Shown here: piece after piece, positions 46,880-58,322 of the stretch
How positions within the stretch are numbered: the first letter of the stretch is position 1
How the letters are laid out: every line of letters starts with the position of its first letter
Assembly: GCA_000310025.1 (NCBI GenBank)
Contig: FN649755.1
Span: 1,182,429-1,246,428, forward strand
DNA: 64,000 nucleotides
Origin: Ectocarpus siliculosus
Lineage: Eukaryota > Sar > Phaeophyceae > Ectocarpales > Ectocarpaceae
Direction: 5' to 3'
The notes under the pieces: generated by a model
Database searches by the model: none
Seen by the model: only the letters and a program-made list of their open reading frames with translations
Told to the model about the DNA's origin: nothing
Translations under genes and position numbers: made by a program

Positions 46880-47239
46880 GTCTGCCCCTCCGGTGGATAG
46901 TGCTGGGCCAACCTTTTTGACGGGTCTGCATTCTCAATATCCTTACATCACAGATCGAAGCAATCGACGAGCTATACCAGCGTGCCACTCTGAAGTGGCT
47001 TCGATTGGTTCCGGAACGTTTTGTACGTTGTTCGTGGCAGCTGGGACCTCTAGGCGTTTGCGTGCTTCGCGTCAACCTGGAAATTGTCTGCACCACATCG
47101 ATCATGTAAACGGGCGATATGTTCGCACTTTTTCAAGTGAACGGCATTCAGGGGCGAATTCACCTAACGTCATGACCCATGATAATACAACTCGATTTGC
47201 GGTTGTACAGTCAATCACGTTCCGTTGTAGATCACCCAG

Positions 47240-47381
47240 GTGTTTCGTTGCCTCTCGCCTGTGTACTCGTGTTTGATTGTCAGTCCCGCAGGAGGGTCGT
47301 CCAAGCGCCAACGGACGACCTCCTCGCCAGGAGCAAAGGAACAATGCGGGGGCAGTAGGACGACGGCACCACACAAACCCG
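47240..47381 (+). CDS. arm-gene exon with a basic KRQR cluster, right copy
   Basis: The acceptor is ATCACCCAG and the donor GTGAGTCGA. The 47 codons read VFRCLSPVYSCLIVSPAGGS, then SKRQRTTSSPGAKEQCGG, then SRTTAPHKP, ending in phase 1. The left arm keeps CLIVSPA, SSKRQR and APHK with other residues changed. The KRQR cluster might act in nuclear import, which is speculative. The next candidate exon (47561) is open only in phase 0 at its start, so the two cannot be joined directly as drawn. An intervening exon, an indel or a different boundary is needed. Confidence 0.45.
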
Positions 47382-47560
47382 GTGAGTCGATGTGTTTTTC
47401 TTGTCGCGTTTCTATGCGATGGATCACGACTGTGGGGTTGACCCGTGCAAGCGTTGCTTAGGTTTGTCAAGCACGTCCGCCATACTTTGCCCAGCTTTCT
47501 GGACAGCTGATAGTTGGTGTTTGGTTGGGTAGGGTTGACTTTTGCTGGGCACCTGCGCAG

Positions 47561-47755
47561 CTGTCGGAATTGGGAACTTGCGAAAGCGCTATCAAATACT
47601 ACAAAAAGCAACGATGCTTAGAGGAAACCGGCGATACTTGCAACTCTAGCGATACACGGTTGGCGGTGTTCAGACGGGCAATACAATTTCTCTTGAATGG
47701 TTTGGTTTTGAATGTGTTTGTCAATAGACAAGAGGGCTACCTTCAGAGTGTCTAA
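47561..47755 (+). CDS. probable terminal exon of the arm gene, right copy
   Basis: The acceptor is ACCTGCGCAG. The 64 codons to TAA read LSELGTCESAIKYYKKQRCL, then EETGDTCNSSDTRLAVFRRA, then IQFLLNGLVLNVFVNRQEGY and LQSV. The end (LNG.V..VFV.RQE.Y..SV) is conserved in the left arm, but the stop is not. I do not recognise the domain. The lysine-rich, charged start followed by a hydrophobic stretch looks soluble, with one buried or membrane-proximal segment. Confidence 0.5.
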   Translation: MSELGTCESAIKYYKKQRCLEETGDTCNSSDTRLAVFRRAIQFLLNGLVLNVFVNRQEGYLQSV

Positions 47756-47989
47756 CGCGCTTTTACTACTGCAACTCGGCCGTACCAGCAGTAGCCGAGA
47801 AGTCTCAAATTCGCACAATCAGTTCGCACTTACTGTATCGGTGTATAGGTAGCAAGATTCTGAAGCTTTAGCTTTTGTCTCCTCGTTCGATACCCGTGTG
47901 TGGAACTTTCATTCGTATCCCCCACCCCTTGACCGACCCGGTCTCAAATGCTGATCTCGAGCTCTCGAGCTACAGTACAAATCTCGTGG

Positions 47990-49445
47990 CGCCTCACGCA
48001 TGGTTCGGGAGGGGACCGCAAACCATGAACCCTCCCCGAATTTGAACAGCTTCACACGTCTCGTGGCCGACACGACTCGACCCTGACTGTTCCTTGTCCG
48101 TTTCGCCATGGGAACGGCCGGTTGAACAGAGAAAGAGGGTCCTGCGTCCTGCGCGCCACCATTTTGTTTTTTGAGTTTGTGATTTATAACCGTTGCACAT
48201 GCGGCTGCTGTATATGCTCGGAATTTGATGAAATTTGCGCGTAAGGTAATCAATCGTCTCTGTCGCTTGGGGTTGCATGCTTTGCTCTTCCCGTAGATAG
48301 CACGTATTTTACTCTTTTCTCTGGGTAGTCATTTAGCTAGTCGTCATCCATGAACAGCGGCAGTTGGAGAGACAAACAACAGACTAGACGATGCGCCGCA
48401 TGCTACGCAAGATCTTCCCGCTTGTGTAACTTGAGCGTCTTGCTGTGCGTAGCATAGCATGTATCTTGAGCGATGAGATCGATGACAGCACGATCTCATG
48501 TACTAGGTAGTGAGCTATGAGACCGGGGGACGCCTTGCTCATGTTGTGTCGGTGCGCATGTATCACGGACGGCAACCGTATTGAGGTAGTAGTTCGTCCG
48601 TGTTGCGTAGTCGTGTTCTTTTTTGTATGTTGTCCCTACACCACAGAGAAAGCGTCGATAGCTCGCGACTGCGACTGTTGTTCCTTGCTCAGTGAGACTA
48701 CAGCAGCAGTACCCAGCATAGTTCTATGAACATCATCAGTGTATCCGATGTCGCCGATAGTTATGTTTGTTGCATGTACATTGCCGACAGCTTCCAATGG
48801 GTCAGAGGGACGAGAGTGAGTGAGTGTCTTATCGAGCGACAACGCCTTGGCTTCTCTCCGCTCGCTTCTTCTACCTCTCTCGCCTTTCGCAGGTGGAGTC
48901 CCCAGAACAACGCGAATCGCGATTGTTTTATTGTTTTGGGGTTCCCCACTCAACCACCCACCCATTGATATCAGCAGTTTTCGTTCGGGGGATGTTTTTC
49001 TTGCCATGTCCATGATACGGTGCCCCGAGTGAGTGCATGGTTCGGTAGGGAATCGCAAATTATGACCCCGAATTTGAGCATCAGCTTCCGCCTCCTGTGA
49101 CGGACAAGAAGACCGGAAATTTTGTCGCCATCCAAACAACAGTTGGCCAGTTGAAACAAAGAGGGTCCGGTCCGCCGAAGATTTTTTTTTTTTAAGTGTC
49201 TTTGCCGACTAACAATCTCGGCTACAGCAGTGCAAATCTCAGGCGCCTCACGGTTCCGTAGGAAATTGCATATCACGACCCCTCCCCGACTTTGAGTAGC
49301 TCCCACCTCCTGCGGCGGATAAGAACGGCGTCAAAACCCTAGATATTGTCTGTCTGTGTCGCCATGTCTCCAACCGCGAACAGTCACAAGAAAGAGGGTC
49401 CGCTTCGCCACTAAGAAAACAGTTTGTTTTCGATTCTCGTTGCTG
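47990..49445 (+). repeat. three copies of a 190-bp unit within the right-arm insertion
   Basis: Units start near 47995, 49035 and 49245. Each has GGTTCGG or GGTTCCG, then a CGCAAA or GCATAT stretch, CCCCGAATTTGA or CCCCGACTTTGA, GAGGGTCC, and a poly-T or TTTTG end. CTACAG, CAAATCTC and GGCGCCTCACG precede units 1 and 3. No coding content is recognised. The stretch 49446-50887 after it shows nothing supportable. Confidence 0.65.
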
Positions 49446-50887
49446 GGTGAGAGATGATGCTACGATGTATCGGGTGTGGCTGTGGTTGAGCTTGAGGGGT
49501 AGGGTCTATGGCAGCACATTCTATGCGAGGGGTTAACGCCTGCCTCCCGTAGCGATGCGCATCTCCCACGGCAAGCAGAATGACGTACGTCATCATGATG
49601 CATCATGAATAATGTTCTTTCTTGTGACCACAAATGCAAGTTCGCGCGGACTTTTTTCTTCTTGCCGAGTGAAAGGGACTAAACTACCAGTCCGTGTACC
49701 CGACTGGAGTGTGTGCTGCCCCTACTGTTGGCTGTAGTACATGGAAAGCTTCCGGTGAGTCAGAACGGCAAGGGTGCTTTGTTTCTTCACTGGTTTCTTC
49801 ACTCTGCTCTCCTCTACTTTTTGTTTCCTGTCGATAGCGGTCTCTCTTTTTTTGCCGCCCTTCATTCTTGCTTGTAAGAAAACTGTGAGGGTGTACTTTC
49901 TAAGAAACTGGCTGTGTAAGACGGTTTCTTAGCGTCCCCCGCCCACCCACAACCCACCTATCGGTATGATTCGTGGTCTCCAATATTTTCAGGGTAGTAG
50001 TGGTCTACTGCAGGACATGCGCTACTACTGCTGCGTCCATGGGTGGGTGCAACAACAACAGAAGAGCCCCGGGGACTGGTGGCCTTCTGACCTAATCGTG
50101 CAGAGAGAGGCTCCTGCCACCATACCGCAATATGACTCTGTGATATGTCCATGATGACGGAGAACGCGTACTACGCGTCTGCTTTTTTTTCTTTTCCTTC
50201 TCTCCCGTCCGGCTCTTTCGTTTCGGAGAGGAAACCTACTATGAAAAGTACATCTCCTGGGGTCCGCATTCACTTAGTCCCGGATTGTTTCCCAGCGTGC
50301 GGAGAGCGCGTTCTGGTGGCGGTCTCATTTTCATTCCGGTGTGAGCGTGCGTATGATGTAGACGAAACAGATCAGCGAGACGATTTGCGGGGTTCTTGAC
50401 AGCATGTAGTCCGTCGCCATAAAAGAGTGCATACGCATGGATGGGCGTAGTGATAAGTGCCCTCTCTCTCTCTCCGGTCAAGGCCGGTCGAAGAATGACG
50501 TTTTTTTCAGGTGCGCATGAGGTCGGCTCTATTATAACTTCGCGCGAAAAACAAAATGAATCATGGTCTCCAGCAAGTAATGGGAGGTTTCAATTCAACT
50601 AGCTGGAGTATGGTGGGTGGTGCTTTTATTATTTAGTTGTGTGTTTTTATTATTTGCATCGACCGCGCTAACCGGCTGACCACTGAGAATATATCAGTGC
50701 CAGCGGGTAAAATCAAGGTTAGTTGTGTGTGTGTTTTTCGTCCTTTTTATTATGGCGACAGTCCCCCCCCGGTTTTGTGGTTAAATGTGTACTACAGCCA
50801 TCCAGGGCACAAGGTGACAAAATATAATGTTAGTCCACGACGACGAGGATGTCCAACGATACGTTTGTTTTCGGATGTCAAGCAATA

Positions 50888-51004
50888 TGTTTGTTTTCGG
50901 AAAGCTATCGACTCTAACGCCGCCCGGCCACTCTTTCTGCTCGAGGAGAAATCGAGCTTTGAAAGTTTGTTCAGGGGGTGTGATATCTTATGCCACCTAC
51001 TCTG
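50888..51004 (+). mobile_element. partial MITE, right half
   Basis: It holds TCGGAAAGCTATCGACTCTA, then GAAATCGAGCTTTGAAAG and CAGGGGGTGTGATATCTTAT, matching the inner part and right terminal repeat of the element at 62299-62523. The left half is missing. Confidence 0.65.
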
Positions 51005-51591
51005 TGTGCAGAACGTTTTGTCGTACTCGGTGAGCGAGCGTGTCGCTGGGCTGTGTGCGCTCTTGACTTGATTATCCGCTTAAAGACTGGAAAACTCCAG
51101 ACAGGCAACGCGACGATACTCGTCGAGTTGCTATCACAATGTTTTCCTGGCGGCGTTGAGTAAGGGAGGCAGGGTTTCCCACAACTCAACGAAGCCCGTT
51201 TTTCCAGACGGGTTTGGAATCGTATGAGGCACGTCGGAAACCGTGTGCGGATAGCAACCGTGCTGTGGAGGAACACGCGCTTGAACCGGTAACCGAACAG
51301 ACCCAACGCAGTTGAAGGATGAAGGCGACCCGTCAATTGCTGTGTCAGTGGCGTTCTCGCGTGAGAGGCCACCTGTTAACTACGGCCGAAACTGTCCCCC
51401 TGGACTTGGAAAACGCAGATCGTGGACAAGACTGAGCAACTTTTTATCGGGGGCAGGGATGCCCTTATCCTGTGTCGTGTAGTGTATTGGATTACCTCTG
51501 GCTTCTCTGACCGACGTCGCTCGCATATGTGCTCTGAAACTGACCCGTTTACCGCTGAAGTGTTGCTGTCCGCCGCCATGTTCTACACCGT

Positions 51592-52598
51592 ATGCCCCTA
51601 CAGTCAACGCATACGACCTCCATACACTATCGCCGGAGGCAACGGTTCTGCCAGGAGGACGGCTGCACAACGTGATCATCATACGGCAATGGCCCCAGCA
51701 AAAAGGTGGAGTTCTGCTCACAGCATGCCAAGCCAGGCATGATCAACCTCGTCAGCAAGCGGTGCGGCCATCCAGGGTGCATGAAGCTCCCGTCATATGG
51801 AAAAGACGGTAGCAAGGGGCCAGAGTTCTGCACCCAGCACAGCCAGGAGGGTATGGTCAATGTCCGTGGCAGGAGGTGCGGCCATCCAGGTGCACGAAGG
51901 GGGCACCATATCGTAAAGATAGCAACCACAAGGCGGAGTTCTGCGCCTAGCACAGCCAGGAGGGTATTGTCAATACCGCCAGCAAGAGGTGCGGCCACCC
52001 AGGGTGCGTGAAGTGGCCGTCATACGCTCACGACCTCGGCAAGAAGCCGGAGTTCTGCTCGCAGCACAGGCAGGAGGGTATGGTCAATGTCCGTGTTATG
52101 AAGTGCGGCCATCCAGAGTGCACGAAGAGGGCATCATACCGTAAAGATGGCAACCACATGGCGGAGTTCTGCGCGCAGCACAGCCAGCAGGGCATGGTCA
52201 ATACCGCCAACAAGAGGTGCGGCCATCCAGGGTGCATAAAGTGGCCGCCGTATGGTACCGACGGCAGCAAGAAGGCGAAGTTCTGCGGTCAGCACAGCCA
52301 GCAGGGTATGGTCCCCGTCCATGGCAGAAGGTGCGGCCATCCGGATTGCACGAAGAAGCCCTCATTTGGCAAGGATGGCAGCAAGAAGGCGGAGTTCTGT
52401 GCACAGCACGCGCGACCGCACGCGAGACAGGGTATGGTTGATGTCATCGGCATCAGGTGCGGCCACCCAGGGTGTACGAAGCGGCCGCCATATGGTCAAG
52501 ACGGCAGCACGAAACCGGTGTTCGGCTCCCAGCACGACGAGCTCGGGATAATCAATGTGCGGCACGCCGCGCATGTATGCCCAAGAGGCGCATTGTGA
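51592..52598 (+). pseudogene. EsV-1-7 repeat gene, right-arm copy (stops and frameshift)
   Basis: It holds eight EsV-1-7 units (C-x4-C-x16-C-x2-H). The frame opens with a possible ATG at 51592 (MPLQSTHTTS). An in-frame TGA falls in unit 1, where the left copy has TCG. A lost G in CCATCCAGGTGCACG (near 51889) shifts the frame in unit 3, and TAG replaces CAG at 51948. From 51951 the frame is open to the TGA at 52596, with units 4-7 intact, for example C.GHPD.C, TKKPSFGKDGSKKAEF, C.AQ.H. Unit 8 has Gly for the third Cys. The three breaks make it a pseudogene, unless a shorter product from 52008 onward is made. About 250 bp of upstream sequence also matches the left copy. Confidence 0.8.
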
Positions 52599-55500
52599 GG
52601 AGTGAGGAATTGCTGGGCGTGTGTTCGTACAGTTTTCTCAAAAGTCGTTGTGTTGTTTAGGTGAACAATGGTGACCTCGCCAGGTACACAGTAGATGCAT
52701 GGCTCACTTGGCAGTGTAACTTTCCAGGAACGTTGCCATGTATCCAGACCGTGGTTAAGGCGACACGCCCAGCAAGTCTAAGAGACTTGAGTTCCGGTGC
52801 GCCCAAAAAAAAACGACTACAATAAGATCTCCGAGGCAACTATCTGCGCAATCTCCTGAGAAACGGTCTACGAGGCCACTGAGTGGTGAACTCGGCAATC
52901 TCCGCATGGCGATCATCCATATGATATTGGTGGTTGTGATTGATATCGAGAGGCGCGAACGCCGTCCAAGTTCGCTGATGAACGGAACGCCTCGCGGACG
53001 GGGCGAAATCTGACCAGGCTGTACATTTTTCATGTTCCCCTATCGATTTTTCGTCTGCATCGAAACTCGAACCCGCAAAACTGCTACTCACCGGCGGGTG
53101 GTGTACCCCTGCTCCACCGGGCAGGAACGACGCACAGCTCTCATGTCACACGACGAGTGGTTGGTATAAATTTTGAATTCGGCCATGCTATTTGACCCGC
53201 CGGCGGAGTAAATTCATATTTGCTCCACCAGCCAGATATCCGCCCAGAGAGCTCCAATCGACCTCAAACCAAGTGCATCGTGTAGGTATGCGCCACAGCT
53301 ATCTGAAACGCTGCTTAGCAGCTGAATCGGACCGGTGGCTACAAGAGATAGTGTGTGGGTGAAAATTCGAGACCAGTAGCTACAGAGACCTGACTACAAG
53401 CGTCTCAGAAAGTGGTAGTCGTCTCGAATTTCCACCCACGCAGTTGACCCAAAACATCTTTTTCATCGTGTTGGCACGGTCCATGCCGTTCATACAAGCT
53501 ATTGGACACTCATATCCCATACGTCGCTGCAGAGGTATGGTCCACAGAGGGGGTTCCGCAGCGTGGGGGGGGATGTTAAATGTCAGTACTGTAGCCCCGC
53601 CATACCTCCCGTCACATAGATAGCTGAACCGCGCCTGAATCTGACGACACCGTGTTGACACAGCTCACAGCTACCATCAAATAAGCTATCGGGCACCCCA
53701 ATCGGACCAGTGGGTGCAGAGAAACGCCCGCCAACGGGGGCTCAGTGTCTCAAAGGCCGGTGGAGCAGATAGACTAACCCATATCTTCCCCACCAGGCCA
53801 AACTCTATCTCCAGGGCACTGTTTGCCCTACGAAGACTTGCACTGTGTTTGCACGGCCACACAGCCATCAAACAAGCCATCGGGCACCCCAATCGGACCA
53901 GTGGGTGCAGAGAAACGCTCACCCACAAAAAACGTTACTTAGTAGGTCGAAATCTGAAAGGAACACGAAGTATTGATTATTGGTCATTGTGACCGGGAAG
54001 AGAACGAATGATCAGCGGGAGGGGAAGAAATGAATCATCCCCTCGGTCGAACAAAATCAAAATCTCCGGAGATTTTCTGAACGGATAATTTCTAAATTTA
54101 TTTGTTGATTCTCCGATCCGGTTTTCTTTTTCTTGTCCCGTTGTTGTTGATGTGGGATTACACGCGTAGCGATCCCTTACGACCCTGCTGATGAAGACTC
54201 ACTTACTTGGTTATTTAATCTCTTGGAACAGCAGTACTTGCTGTTGCTTGACTCTCAAGGGTAGAATGAGCACACGGGGGGAGGACGTGATTCCTCTAAA
54301 AGGGGCCACAAAGGTCCTGGCCCCTGTTTTATCCTTCCATCCGGAGTTACACCTCCGGCTTTCCTCAGGGAATTACTCCGCAAATACCGTTGAGAGTTGT
54401 CACCATTCAAACCCCATAACCCCGTCCCGGGCGTTCCGGGGATGTTTCTCTTTGTCCCCTGAATCGCGGACAAACGACACCTAGAACCGTAACGCGGACC
54501 GTAACGCGGGTTGGGCTTGTCATTTGCGGAAGGGGGCCGTTCTGGTTTCGTTCGTGTAGCTTTCGTGCCTCTTGATACCGGACTAAAACAACCGGTTTCA
54601 CAGTAGACTCCACGACGTGACAGATTTCATCTGGTGCTTCTTTTTTGTGGCGGCGACTGAGACCCCACTTTCCAATTTGGGAATTAGGGGGATTGGTTTG
54701 TCATCGTTTTTCTCGCAGTATCCTTCGCACGGTTTTTCTATCAAGCAAACACGTTGGACGAAGGGTGGGTGCAATCGGGGAATTCGGGTTAGGGTTTTAA
54801 GGTTAGGGAATAGGGTCTGCGTACCCCCTTCCTGTTCTATATGGTACAACTTAATTTCTCGCGAAATGCGGTCGTCTTCGGACTACCTACAAAGACAGAG
54901 ACGGCCGCAGCCTCTCCCTTTGCACCAGTGAATACCTGCCACGCTCCATCTCAAATATCGAAGTGGTGTACGTTTTCTCGAGTCTTCCTCCATCTTGGAC
55001 AAAATAGTGATTGGTGCGACAAGCCATGTTTGTGTGTCCCCCCACGCGACACGAAAAAATGCAGCAATCTCACTTACGGACGACTGTTGACAATGTGAAA
55101 TAAGGTTCATTGTGTTCCCCCCACCCCGCACGCGGCCCTCCGCTGCCCACAGTCGCTCTCCTCGCACCCGGACGTCGTACAGCGGTTGGTAGCGAACAGC
55201 ACGCTTCCTACGACACGGGGAACCATCTACATCTCGACATACTATGCGGAGTCGCCTACTGTTTCCTCGTGGCCTACAAAACGAGAAAGAAAGAACGCTG
55301 CTCCTGCTGCTGCTGCTACCGCGGACATGGCTGAATGCAAGCATTCACCTTGCGACATAGGCAGGCAAGTAGAATACCACCTTAATGCAAAAGGTCTAGA
55401 ATACCACCCCACACCGGTACTACGGGGGACGCAAATAAACCCACAGTAGTATCGACAAACCATCGACGTCACTTCCATCCCTGCACACTCGCAAATCTAA

Positions 55501-56863
55501 GCGCACTAGCAAGCAAGGATTTTTCTTCTGTAATACTGCACTCTTGCCTAGAACGACTTTACGGTACGAAAGGGACACACACGCGAACGCCCCGCACATA
55601 CAACTTCAGAACTTGGCACAGTTAATAACTCCATGCTCAACATGATGTTAAAACTTAACACCTCAAGCACCATGTGTGAGCCTAAAAAAGACCCTACACA
55701 AAAACCTATGTATGTAGCGGCCACGTGCAGCCTAGGAGCGGCCACATGTAGCCTGACCCTAGGAAATATAATATGAGCCCGATGCTAGAGGTTCTCAAGT
55801 GCGGCTATCCACCACACCCGGTACACGCGGCACTGACCCAAGCATACCTTCGTACCGCCTTGTCGACGGGAAAGAGGATTTCATCGCTTGAGGACGCCGG
55901 TCCCCACACGTGTCAGATTATATGCATCCAAGCTTCTAAGCGGCTAGGGTGCTCAAATCACCGAATCACCAGCCTCGGGCTGACCGAACAAAAAAAAAAT
56001 GCACAAGCGCTTGATGTTTGGTCGCATTTTCGAAATAAACACCAATCTTCGGGGAAAACGCACGCTACCCGCGCATATTTCACCTGCATCGCTTCGTGTG
56101 TCGCAGCTGTTCTCCCGCGAATCGGGTGAAGCAAGCAAGCAACTGGGTATTGTCCATGTCCCGGCTATCAAAAGCGCATACAAACTCACCCACGCAAATC
56201 ATCGACCTTACGTGTCTATACCATCTTCACGGACACAAGCAACCCGGCCCCCACAAAAGTCCACACAACATCTACGTAGATGTGCGCACGTACGCCACGT
56301 GCACTTACACATTCTGCTCTGAGGAAAACAGGAGTACGCCCCCCCCCCCCCCCCCGTCGCAAAAGGGAGACACGAGACTGGGGTGCATTCGTGAGGCGAA
56401 CAAAGAGTAGAACGCATGTTACATACCGACAAGAGAGGACACGCACAATTCACAAAAACAAAACAAGGACGACGCACCGGGGAGTGCTGGACTCGCCCCG
56501 CCCTTCGTGAAACGCTCTCCGTACAAACACCCTGTGTCTTATTTTCATCGAATAGCGGCGTAAAAGCCGAACTTCTGCGCACAGCAGTGCAAAAGTTAAA
56601 AACCAAGACGAAGAACGATCGTCAAAATAAAAAAAATACACATTCCTGGTACACTCAAAGACGACATTTTTGCCCAGAGACGCTCTTATGCCTGGATCCT
56701 GGACAGGCACACCACGCCTTGATGTCATCAGATACTGGTACAAGAGCAACTCGCACTTGACATCAGTGAACCAGTACCGTAGGTCATGACGCAAGACATC
56801 ACACACCCCTGGATCGTTTTTCACAGCTCCATTACTCTACCACAAAGAGGCTGTACAACTGCA
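52599..56863. other. intergenic with tandem repeats
   Basis: GTGTTGGCACGG, ATCAAA(T/C)AAGC(T/C)AT and CGGGCACCCCAATCGGACCA form three 190-bp units at 53455-53935. A CCCCACCGG-family relative is at 53090-53300. A TTAGGG-like stretch with AATAGGGTCTGCGTAC lies at 54783-54873. The minus frame 52755-53033 (93 codons) is open but shows no splice signals or family. A poly-C run is at 56340-56355. Confidence 0.45.
53455..53935 (+). repeat. three-copy tandem repeat, period about 190 bp
   Basis: Units begin near 53468, 53652 and 53845. The second and third share CGGGCACCCCAATCGGACCA and GTGGGTGCAGAGAAACGC exactly. The first is more diverged. Confidence 0.8.
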
Positions 56864-56986
56864 ACGTTTTCGGAAAGTCCTCGACGAGACGGTTCCGACC
56901 GCCGCTAATCTCGCACCGCCCCTCGTCCTGCCGGCGAGATACCGAGCTTTGAAAACCAGGCCGGGAGGTGTGATATCCTTTCTTGA
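56864..56986 (+). mobile_element. partial MITE, right half
   Basis: It holds CGTTTTCGGAAAGTCCTCGA, CGAGACGGTTCCGACCGCCG, GAGCTTTGAAAACCAGGCCG and GGAGGTGTGATATCC, matching the right half of the 62299 element. Confidence 0.6.
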
Positions 56987-57329
56987 TTACACGCTGCACT
57001 CACTTGCTGATGCGAACAACCAACAAAGCGGTACACATTCGGCTGGTTTTCCCGCCGCAGACGGCCAGTATCGCTCACGATACTTGCCCAATCACCTCCT
57101 GCTGTATCTCGACAACAAAAATAGTTCATACCTGATAGCCTTCAACACCGGTACCGCCTCTGTCAACCAAAATAGGCCCGAATATGCCCCCCCCCCTCCC
57201 CCCCGAACAAACGGCGTATCGCATCCTATAGATACAGGCAAACAGGGGACGCCTCAGCACGACGAGGCAACACCCGAGCCCACGAATTCGCGCCAGCCGT
57301 GTTGCGTCTGTCTGGCGGCCAACAAAAAG

Positions 57330-57925
57330 GTGCACGCGAGAGGTACACCCCGTGCCGTCTTCTCCGCAAGCCCGGCCTTCCAACTGTATAATTACCAAAA
57401 AGAAGGTAATCCCGAGAGGAACGTACACCCCGTGCTGTCTTGCCGGCTAGCCCCGCCTTCCACAGTCTGTTCGCCAAGTAAAGGTACTCCCGAGAGGTAC
57501 GTACACCCCGTGCCGTCTTCTCCACCACTGTAGCCCGGCCTTCCAACTGTCTATTCGCCAAATAAAGGCAATTCCGAGAGGTACGTACACCCCGTGCTGT
57601 CTTGTCGGCTAGCCCCGTCTTTCACTGTCTGTTCGCCGAAAAAAGGTACTCCAGAGAGGTACGTAAACCCCGTGCCGTCTTCTCCACTACTGTAGCCCCG
57701 CCTTCCACTGTCTATTTGCCAAATAAGGTACTCCCTAGAGGTACGTACACCCCGTGCCGTCTTCTCCGCTACTGCAGCCCGACCTTCCACTGTCTATTTG
57801 CCAAATAAAGGTACTCCCGAGAGGTTGTACGTACACCCCGTGCCGTCTTCTCCGCTAGTCCGGCCCACAACCTTCTCGCCAAAAAAAGGTACACCCGAGA
57901 GGTAAACCCCGTGCCGTCTTCTACG
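57330..57925 (+). repeat. minisatellite array, eight units of about 80 bp
   Basis: ACCCCGTGC(C/T)GTCTT starts at 57347, 57427, 57505, 57589, 57667, 57749, 57835 and 57906, giving spacings of 71-86 bp. Units also share CCTTCCA(A)CTGTCTATT(C/T)GCC, AAATAAAGGTACTCC and GAGAGGTACGTAC. Both strands are partly open across it, giving repetitive short peptides. Unit length is not a multiple of three, so a repeat protein is unlikely. Confidence 0.9.
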
Positions 57926-58322
57926 CTAAAGGGCCAACCTATTCATACGGGAAAATGTACGCGGCAGAGGTACACTCCGCGTCATGCCCTCGCCGTCCGT
58001 CTCCAACGAAAAAGGAAAGAGCGTCGACAAGAGGTACAACACCAACAAAAAGAGGTACCACCACAACCACCATCACGTCGCGACCTCTCGTCGTCCACGC
58101 TTCCGACCCCTCCACCCCCTCCAAAAAAAACTTATTTTTTTCGGTTGCAGAAAGTCAGACAGTCAGTCGGTCACTCGAGTTGGCGCACCCCACCTTATTC
58201 TCCCCCACACGAAGCGTTCTCGTTTACCAAAAAAAAAAAACATTGTTTTGGTGACAGTCAGCCAGTCAAGTCAAGTCAAGTCACGTCACGAAGTGGTGCA
58301 CCCGACCTTGTTCTCCCCGCAG

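Larger units (their letters stand above)
40441..52598 (+). repeat. right arm of the large palindrome
   Basis: This is the colinear inverted partner of 32685-40440 (anchor pairs listed there). It is longer by several kilobases because of later insertions: two poly-C-ended repeats (45.64-46.88 kb), about 3.3 kb between 47.76 and 51.43 kb, and extra sequence in 41-43.6 kb. The arms diverge enough that an assembly artefact is unlikely. Confidence 0.75.

Noticed and set aside
32685-52598. Integrated phaeovirus genome
   Set aside because: EsV-1-7 repeats occur in host genes as well as the virus. No capsid, polymerase, kinase or other core viral gene is visible, and neighbouring frames appear split by introns.
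53040-53130. tRNA-like GGGTTCGAGTTTCG on the minus strand
   Set aside because: The second half of the B box is wrong, no acceptor pairing exists, and the region belongs to the CCACCGG repeat family.
54783-54815. True telomere or chromosome end
   Set aside because: Only a few imperfect TTAGGG-like units are present and ordinary sequence continues on both sides.
57330-57925. CRISPR-like repeat array
   Set aside because: Units are tandem with no unique spacers, vary in length and lie in eukaryotic DNA. It is a minisatellite.
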